Positions 58,416-64,000 of a stretch of 64,000 bases of DNA are shown in pieces (the first letter of the stretch is position 1; each line of letters opens with the position of its first letter). Source of the stretch: Cristatella mucedo (Eukaryota > Bryozoa > Phylactolaemata > Cristatellidae); assembly GCA_009760855.2 (NCBI GenBank), contig WPIO01000071.1:1428501-1492500 (forward strand), given 5' to 3'. The notes under the pieces were generated by a model that worked only from the letters and a program-made list of their open reading frames with translations, did not search any database and had not been told where the DNA came from. The translations under genes were made by a program, and so were the position numbers.

Positions 58416-61400
58416 CAGAGAGAGAAAGAGAGAGCGCACCGGTGCGGTTCGGTGACAGTGGGCTGTGACTTGCGGGTAGACGCTGGAAACGAAAAAAGGA
58501 CGATAGCCTTTGCTGAAGCGTCGCTCGCTCGCACGGAAGCTGACCAAATAGAAATGAATGGCGCGAAGTGTGACCCGGCTGGAGCGATCCCGGAAGGAAA
58601 GGCGATCTCCAGCCTCATCCTCCCCTCCTTCTCCTCATCCTTCTCTTCTTCCTCCTCCTGCTCATCATCCTCCTCCTCATCATCCTCCTCATCATCTATT
58701 CCTTCTAATCCTTATCCTTTTCCTCATCCTCATCCTCCATCTTCCATTTCCCTCTTCTCTTTCTCCTTCTCCTCCTCTTCGTCCTCTTCCTCCTCCTCCT
58801 CCACATCCTCATCCTCCTCCTCCGTTGCCTCCTCCTCATTCTCCTCCTCCACCATCTCATCCTGCTCCTACTCCTCACCATTCTTCTCTTTATCCCCTTC
58901 ATTCTCCTCCTCCTCCTCCTACTTCCCAGCCTCCTCCACATCCTAATCTTCTCGACAAAGGCCGCACGAGCTGGCATCCTATTCCCACTCAGGTACAACA
59001 ATTCCCGCTCAAGAACAATAATCCCCACTAAGGAATAATATTACTCGCTCAGAGATAATAATCTCGGCTCAGGGATAATAATTTCATGCTTTTTAGCTAT
59101 TTATTGTATGCCCTATCCAAAAGGTTCGAACGGAAGGATTTCGAATGGTGAACTGCTCTCTCAGAGGTCGGTCAAAGTGCGGTGAAAGACCGAACTCTTC
59201 GCCAAATTGTAAAACTGGGAAACAGCAGCACTGGACGGGAAACGACTAGCAGGATGCGAAACAACGAGAAGGTAGCGAGATGGAGTGACGTAATTGGAAA
59301 CCGTTGGACGAAGCCGGAAACAGCGAGACGGGATGAGACACGATATGTCAAGATTGGACACGGACGCGTTTGAGGTGGTAACAATTCGGCACTAGGAGAA
59401 ACCCGTCAAATGCAGCGAAGTGCGTTTCCAAAGGACGGGAAGCAAGCGTACAACGTTGAACTTATCTCGCGCGACAAAGAGCGTATATCAGCAGACTCCG
59501 GCTGCCAGCGCTAGAGTGGGTAACGCGCGGCTAGTGCCAGTGCCAGTGTCAGTGCCAGTGTCAGTGTCAGTGGGTAACGCTAGTTGGCTAGTTGCCAGCG
59601 CTCGCTCATTTGAATCCGAAAGGGAACGAACGGCTGCCTCACCCGATGGCTACGTAGTTGTAATCCATCCACGGCGTCGGCTGCAGCGTAATGTAAAATT
59701 GCGACCCGTTGGTGTGACGCCCTTTGTTCGCCATGCCAATGACGCCTCTTCGGTCGTGCGGTATGCAGAAGGATTCGTCTGCGGACGGCAAGACGCACTT
59801 GCTAGCGGCCGCAAAGCATGTTCGCGAGCCTTGTGGGTGTACGAGCGCTTGCACCAGTGTGCAGTGGTGGACGCAGCAGCAGAGAGTCCCGAGCCGTGGG
59901 AATTCGAGAGCCGGCCGGTAGGGAAACGCTAGAGGGCGCTTCGGCCGCACCAGCAAACTGCTCTGGGAGGGTCTCGTTCCACTGATCCTCGCCAACTCGA
60001 CGCGCTGTACGGGTTTCGATGGCCATGGCCATGGCAACGCGTACGGGTTGCGAGAAGGCATAAAAGGAAGCGACCTCCGCGCCTAGGCTCACTGCTGCCG
60101 CTGCCTAGGCTCACTGCTGCCGCGGCTCGCCGCTGCCGCCTCCACCGCGGCGGGCCCTCGAGCTCGCGCGAGCGTCACCTTCGAAGGGCTGTCCGAATGT
60201 GGACTCGCCTCCATTGCCCTTGTGGGGTGGCCAAATGTCGCCCGCCTGCAGCCAGCCTTTGGGAACGACGCGATGGAACAGTGTGTTCTTGTAGTGCAAA
60301 GCGTAGCCGGACGTCTTTGACTCGCCGCACTCGCCCGTGCAGAGCGCTGCGAAGTTCTTGCTCGCCTTCGGCACCTTGTCGGAGTAGAGCTGCAGCGGAG
60401 GAGAAAGCGCGCGCCACGCTGCCGCCAGGCAAATATCGAGACAAGACGGGACGTGACCGCTCTTGGGAGGCGGCGGCGGGAGGGGGGACATGAAGAGACG
60501 ATCGAGGTCACGCGGTAGTTAGCTAGATCGCGAGCGATCGTTTCAAGAGCGTTCGGGCGTCTCTTTCTGCTCCTCCTTCTACCGCGAAATGAAATTTGGA
60601 AAGTAGCGGGAAAGTAGGGGGAAAAATAAAGAGCAGCTTCGCTAAATGTAGCGATGCTTTTAGAGCACGTGACATAAGAGACCGAGCTGAGCACTCGAGA
60701 TGCGTGTGTTCGCCATTCGCTTCTACTTCTTCTTTAGCATATTCAAGAGACTTTGAAGCTCTTGTCAGTTCTGTGGCTTACCGCTTTAGATTATTCTAGA
60801 TTTATTAGGCCGCTTTAGATTGATTACTCGAGGCACCTCTCTTTGTTCTTCGCGAACTGGTCACGCGAACTGCACACACGGTATCCAAAAATGTTGACCT
60901 CGGTTAGATTCACAAGTGAGCAACTCGAGTCGGCAAAAGGTGAAAGTCAGATGAGTGGGTGGTACGACACCCATCCTGATTACGAATGTTTCAGGTAGGT
61001 AGGCTGGAGCAGGACAATGAAGGAACTTGTAATTAAGCAAACAAATCTTGAAGCCTAAATGCTGTTCAATAGGGGATCCTGGGGGCTAAGGTCACTGAGG
61101 TCACTGAGTGGTGTGAGAATGTGGCATTTGCAACTTTATTGGCAGACAGATCAAGCTGCAAGGTTTTTCAAAAACTGTAAGCATCTTATGGCACTGGATG
61201 GTAGACTTACTGGTGTTCGGAAAGAGAAAGAAAGAGAGATAATGAGAGAGAGAGAGATGGGTGAGAGGGAGAGAGAGAGAGAGAGAGAGGTGAGAGAGGG
61301 TGAAGTCTCTCCTACGACCTTAACCTATCTACACTTGAGCCTAGAGAGAACAGAGTTTAAATGAGGCGAGACCTAAACAATTCACCAACACAGCGACTAA

Positions 61401-62517
61401 TGCAATGCGTAGGCGGCTTCGGGAGTCTCTCTTTCAAGTTCTGGTTCTACGTGGCTCGAGCATCGTCGAGTAACGTCATCTCTACGAGCGCAGCGCTTCC
61501 TCTCACCTCTATGAGAAGCCTGCCTGCTGGTACGTTATCGATCTCGATGTCCATGAAGCAGTGAACTCTCTGCAAAGCCATAGAAGAGCCGGAGAAGCGG
61601 TTGGCAGTTCGCAGCGCTGCTATCGCAACGACAGCCGCAGCTCATTTGCGAAGGTCACGGCCGTGAGGCGATCGCAGATTGCGAGCAATTTCGAACCCCG
61701 CGATCGTTCATGCGCTCCTTGTACTGCTGCTCGGCGAACGTCTCGTACAGAGTCAACGGCCGGAAGTCATCGAAACTGTACGTGGCCTCCGCCCACTTCA
61801 GTAGATCTTTGGTCCCGCCGATGAGCTTGCTATTGACGAACGTCATTGCTTTGCCTTCGAATACCCACGTCTCTCCTTTTAGCTCCTGTAAGTGCGCGCG
61901 AGAGCAAACCCGCTGCAATGGGTATGCCCCGGCAGCAACTGGCGGCGAGTCGAGATCGAGACTCTCGACCGAGCTCCCAACGCGTGCAGGACGCCTTCAC
62001 CACCGCCACCACTGCCACCGGCGCCACCGAATCGTATCGCGAAGCGTACCACCCTCAGCTCGGAATCAAATCCTCGTAGCGGGTTATATAGAGCAGGGCA
62101 GCACTAGACTCCTAGGGTTGACGCAGCGCTGCTGCCGCTCACCCGCCGCTTGGCCGCGACGAATTCGTTCCACTCAAAGTCCAGCATGCCCCGCAGCACC
62201 GGCGGCAGAACTTCATCCGGCCGCTTTTGCCTCAGATCCTATAACGATCATTGAGTGATCACCGGTCGCTCCGCCGCCGCCGGCCGCAGCCGCCGCCGCC
62301 GCAGCTTCTCCGGCCCGGGCGAAACGCCCCCTCCCCTGCCGCCGCCCGGACTCGAATTTCGCTCCGTCTTCGCCATCGAAGGCTCGTCGCGAAGCTTCGA
62401 ATCGGCCTAAAGCCGGCGGGCACCTCCGCGTACCTCTGCGCAGCATCTGGCCGTCTGATAGGCGACGTCGCTCAGCAGCCCGTACACCTCGATGCTGTGC
62501 TGCTCCGCGATCGCCAT
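58021..62517 (-). CDS. PPIL6: Peptidyl-prolyl cis-trans isomerase-like 6; 7 coding exons, 298 aa
   Basis: Joining seven GT/AG-bounded exons on the minus strand gives 298 residues (human PPIL6 is about 311). The N-terminal 123 residues are the PPIL6-specific part (IEVYGLLSDVAYQTA, DFEWNEFVAAKRR, ELKGETWVFEGKAMTFVNSK, RPLTLYETF). They distinguish it from all other cyclophilins. The cyclophilin domain follows from about 127: MDIEIDNVPAGRLLIELYSD, CTGECG, LHYKNTLFHRVV, GWLQAGD, RRGVIGMANKGRHTNGSQFY, QVIEGTETL. Cyclophilin A active-site equivalents: R184 (R55) and Q192 (Q63) are kept, F60 and M61 become G189 and W190, F113 becomes Y243, W121 is kept (W251), H126 becomes Y256. Altered residues at these positions are typical of PPIL6, so isomerase activity may be weak. 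PPIL6 is associated with motile cilia; that role is from family knowledge. The gene converges on the glutamate transporter. Confidence 0.95.
58323..58437. repeat. (AG)n/(GACA)n polypurine tract
   Basis: Purine tract of GAGA, GACAGA and GACGGA units, plus strand. Confidence 0.95.
58618..58935. repeat. (TCC)n/(CTCAT)n polypyrimidine tract
   Basis: About 320 bp of degenerate TCC, TCCTCA and CATCCT repeats. Poly-Ser or poly-Pro open frames are artefacts. Confidence 0.95.
59530..59573. repeat. 6-bp CAGTGY tandem array
   Basis: About seven CAGTGC/CAGTGT units; GGTAACGC occurs on both sides (59,518 and 59,573). Confidence 0.9.
59643..59778 (-). CDS. PPIL6: PPIL6 coding exon 6 (residues 215-260)
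   Basis: ESFCIPHDRRGVIGMANKGR, HTNGSQFYITLQPTPWMDYN and YVAIG. The acceptor CCGCAG|AC completes D215 and the donor ATCGG|GTGAGG splits G260. This is the central part of the cyclophilin fold. Confidence 0.96.
60179..60389 (-). CDS. PPIL6: PPIL6 coding exon 5 (residues 145-215)
   Basis: LYSDKVPKASKNFAALCTGE, SGYALHYKNTLFHRVVPKGW, LQAGD and STFGQPFE. The acceptor is CTGCAG|C and the donor TTCGAAG|GTGACG, phase 1. It carries R184, W190 and Q192 of the active-site region. Confidence 0.96.
60985..61215 (-). mobile_element. Degenerate L2/CR1-like LINE fragment
   Basis: GTAGGTAGGCTGGAGCAGGA, CTTGAAGCCTAAATGCTGTT, GTGGCATTTGCAACTTTATT and CAGACAGATCAAGCTGCAAG follow the order of the minus-strand LINE coding sequence (compare GGCAGGCTGGAGCC, CTTGAAGTCAATCC, ACAGACAAGCCTAGCTGCAA). 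Confidence 0.6.
61225..61296. repeat. (AG)n polypurine tract
   Basis: AG dinucleotide tract with GGTGAG interruptions in PPIL6 intron 4. Confidence 0.9.
61507..61569 (-). CDS. PPIL6: PPIL6 coding exon 4 (residues 124-144)
   Basis: A 21-codon exon, RVHCFMDIEIDNVPAGRLLI then E, the first strand of the cyclophilin fold (FLDICIDSSPIGRLIFE-like in the family). The acceptor is TTGCAG|AGA and the donor GAG|GTGAGA, phase 0. It is too short to find by open-frame length; identified by homology and clean splice sites. Confidence 0.9.
61697..61885 (-). CDS. PPIL6: PPIL6 coding exon 3 (residues 61-123)
   Basis: ELKGETWVFEGKAMTFVNSK, LIGGTKDLLKWAEATYSFDD, FRPLTLYETFAEQQYKERMN and DRG. The acceptor is TTACAG|G. 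The donor is the weak point: the in-frame choice GGG|GTTCGA departs from consensus after GT, so the 3' edge could differ by a few bases. Confidence 0.88.
62143..62238 (-). CDS. PPIL6: PPIL6 coding exon 2 (residues 29-60)
   Basis: DLRQKRPDEVLPPVLRGMLD and FEWNEFVAAKRR, 32 codons, phase 0 at both ends. The acceptor is TTATAG|GAT and the donor CGG|GTGAGC. It matches the N-terminal region unique to PPIL6. Confidence 0.9.
62434..62517 (-). CDS. PPIL6: PPIL6 coding exon 1 (residues 1-28)
   Basis: MAIAEQHSIEVYGLLSDVAY QTARCCAE, donor GCAGAG|GTACGC, phase 0. An in-frame ATG further upstream (62,616) would add 33 residues. I prefer 62,517 because the homology starts just after it, but the longer form cannot be excluded. 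The exon lies in CpG-rich DNA that is the presumed promoter. Confidence 0.85.
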
Positions 62518-62650
62518 TGCTGTTTCACATGGAAACGGAAGCGGCTTTGCACAGCGAGCCCATATAAGGCCGCGGTGAAGGTCGTTGCCAGGGGTCCTTG
62601 CGTAGCACTGGGACATAGGCCACGCTAGCGTGCAGCTTAGTCTCGTTCGT
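62518..62650 (-). promoter_or_regulatory. PPIL6: Presumed PPIL6 5' UTR / promoter region
   Basis: Sequence immediately upstream of the start codon. The CpG-rich island (about 62,110-62,520) covers exons 1-2. No TATA box seen; transcription start unknown. Confidence 0.35.
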
Positions 62651-63587
62651 GGAGAGAAAGCACTTACGGAAGTCGTGACGGCAGAAGTAGCTTCAATTTT
62701 TTTTCTATCCGGGAAGGTGGCCGCCTCCGTCTTTAGCTGCCTCCCGGGTCAGTGCTGGGATGCTCGCACGGCGGCCTACTGCCTTAGGCACCCCACCCGC
62801 TCAGAACGTTGAATGCTAGTGATCCTATGAATGAGTTGAACGATTTCTTAAGCGAAATCTGCTGTTATTTAAGGCTGAAATTCAACGCCAGCCGATGTTT
62901 AATCCCACGTGGCACGTGTCCGGCAGTGAGGGGCTAACCGGCTATCCGACCTGGCGGCCTGAGCTGTAAAAGGGACCGGGCTTCCGGCGAGCTTCCGGCG
63001 CGAAATGTGCACAGAGCGCAGAGCGCAAGCTCGAGCTAGATGATGCTAGATGATGATCGGTAGATGATGATGCTAGATGATTATGATCTAGCGAGCTAGA
63101 GCTGATGTAAGGAAAGCGTCAGTAGAGCACAGGCACAAAGTACGCTGCAGAGAGCTGGCGCCAAAGCTGGACAGACTGGAAAGACTCGGAGCGAAGGCCG
63201 CGAGGCCTGCTAAGCAGGCGGACACTAGCTTTCGAGTACTCGTCTTCGGAGTTCAGGTGGGTCTTCTTCGTCCGCTAAACAAGGTGCTGAGCTCGCCTCC
63301 CTGAATTCCAAGCTTGGCCTTCTATGTTAGTCGAGAAAAATCTTAATAGTAGGGAAAATGAAAACTTTTAGAAAACCTATTAAGTTCAAGTTTTAGCCCT
63401 TCAATGTTGTTCCGCAGCTACTTGTGCAAAAAAGAACACTACATAGCCCAGTTTTGACACTCACAGTTGCTGTTTGGTTGAAGTGCAACGATAAATGCTC
63501 GATGTAAATGTGACGTCGGGAACGGAAAAAGCCCCACTACCTAACTAGCCAACTAGCTAACAAACGAGGCCCATTAAAAGGGACAGA
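62651..63587. other. Unassigned DNA upstream of PPIL6
   Basis: No gene recognised. A short GATGATGCTA-type repeat lies at 63,035-63,105. Confidence 0.4.
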
Positions 63588-63695
63588 TTGGCCCATCTAG
63601 ATAGGGCTGGTTTATTATTTATTATATATTGGCCCATCTAGATAGGGCTGGTTTATTATTTATTATATATTGGCCCATCTAGATAGGGCTGGCAA
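63588..63695. repeat. 41-bp tandem repeat, 2.6 identical copies
   Basis: Each unit starts TTGGCCCATCTAGATAGGGC and continues with TGGTTTATTATTTATTATAT plus A. Copies start at 63,588, 63,629 and 63,670, with no differences seen. Confidence 0.95.
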
Positions 63696-64000
63696 CATTT
63701 TGCTTCTCTCATATTTCGTTGCTGCACACATGCTCACCAAATTAAGCGGGCGCACCCGCACGAATCTTCAGATGGTCGGAAGCCGGTCTGCATGGCAGGT
63801 CTTAAAATAATGTAGTCGAATTATTTTGCCTAGGCGAAGTACTGTACTATTGCGTCTGCGAATGCCTCCTACAGTCTACCCCGACCAAATGGTTGTGTGA
63901 TCTCATGCGGTTTCTCCGACGAATCCTTTAGAGACAAGCATTTCCAGAAAATGTTCTGCTAAGAGTTTACGTTGACCACCTGAACACTGATGCCCACGTT
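63696..64000. other. Unassigned DNA at the window end
   Basis: About 300 bp of unremarkable sequence; nothing recognised. Confidence 0.4.

Larger units (their letters stand above)
58139..59642 (-). other. PPIL6: PPIL6 intron 6 (1.5 kb)
   Basis: Contains an (AG)n tract (58,323-58,437), a (TCC)n-rich pyrimidine block (58,618-58,935), GCTCAGGGATAATAAT-type short repeats at 59,030-59,080 and a CAGTGT/CAGTGC hexamer array (59,530-59,573). Confidence 0.8.
60390..61506 (-). other. PPIL6: PPIL6 intron 4 (1.1 kb)
   Basis: Contains a degenerate minus-strand LINE fragment (about 60,985-61,215) and an (AG)n tract (61,225-61,296). Confidence 0.8.

Overview
This window is nuclear DNA of an animal. Short exons with GT/AG splice sites sit in long introns, CpG-rich islands mark promoter-like zones, and dinucleotide microsatellites, LINE and SINE copies are dense. 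There is no bacterial gene organisation. I could not assign a species. The gene content (a neuronal-type glutamate transporter and the cilium-associated cyclophilin PPIL6) and the L2/CR1-like LINEs suggest a ciliated metazoan, most likely an invertebrate.

Two complete host genes could be assembled from spliced exons. (1) On the plus strand, 22,023-45,728, ten coding exons give a 592-residue SLC1-family excitatory amino acid transporter. All junctions keep frame and all substrate/cation signature motifs are present. A CpG island lies at its 5' end and an AATAAA signal at 46,103. (2) On the minus strand, 62,517 down to 58,021, seven coding exons give a 298-residue PPIL6 orthologue: an N-terminal PPIL6-specific region plus a cyclophilin domain with family-typical substitutions in its active site. 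The genes converge tail to tail across an 11.5 kb spacer filled with mobile-element debris.

Layout: 1-21 kb holds no gene I can recognise. It alternates CpG/GCC-rich islands with long (CT)n/(AG)n tracts, an inverted cluster of LINE ends at 3.07-5.14 kb, and two related GC-rich minisatellite blocks split by one LINE insertion. 22-46 kb is the transporter gene; its introns carry LINE and SINE copies, AT-rich tracts, minisatellites and palindromes. 46-57.5 kb is the inter-genic spacer, with (AT)n-linked inverted repeats at 49.7-50.3 kb and a three-level nested LINE at 51.5-53.9 kb. 57.5-62.5 kb is PPIL6. 62.6-64 kb has only a small 41-bp tandem repeat.

The repeats form a coherent system. An L2/CR1-like LINE whose 3' end is a conserved stem-loop followed by (ATT)n recurs about twenty times on both strands, and a tRNA-derived SINE family carries the same 3' stem-loop tail, as expected of a SINE mobilised by its partner LINE. 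A second SINE family and a second LINE family (called element B here) are also present. I found no previously undescribed enzymatic or defence system. The least explained structures are the interleaved inverted repeats around (AT)n tracts and the shared motif that precedes three of those tracts.
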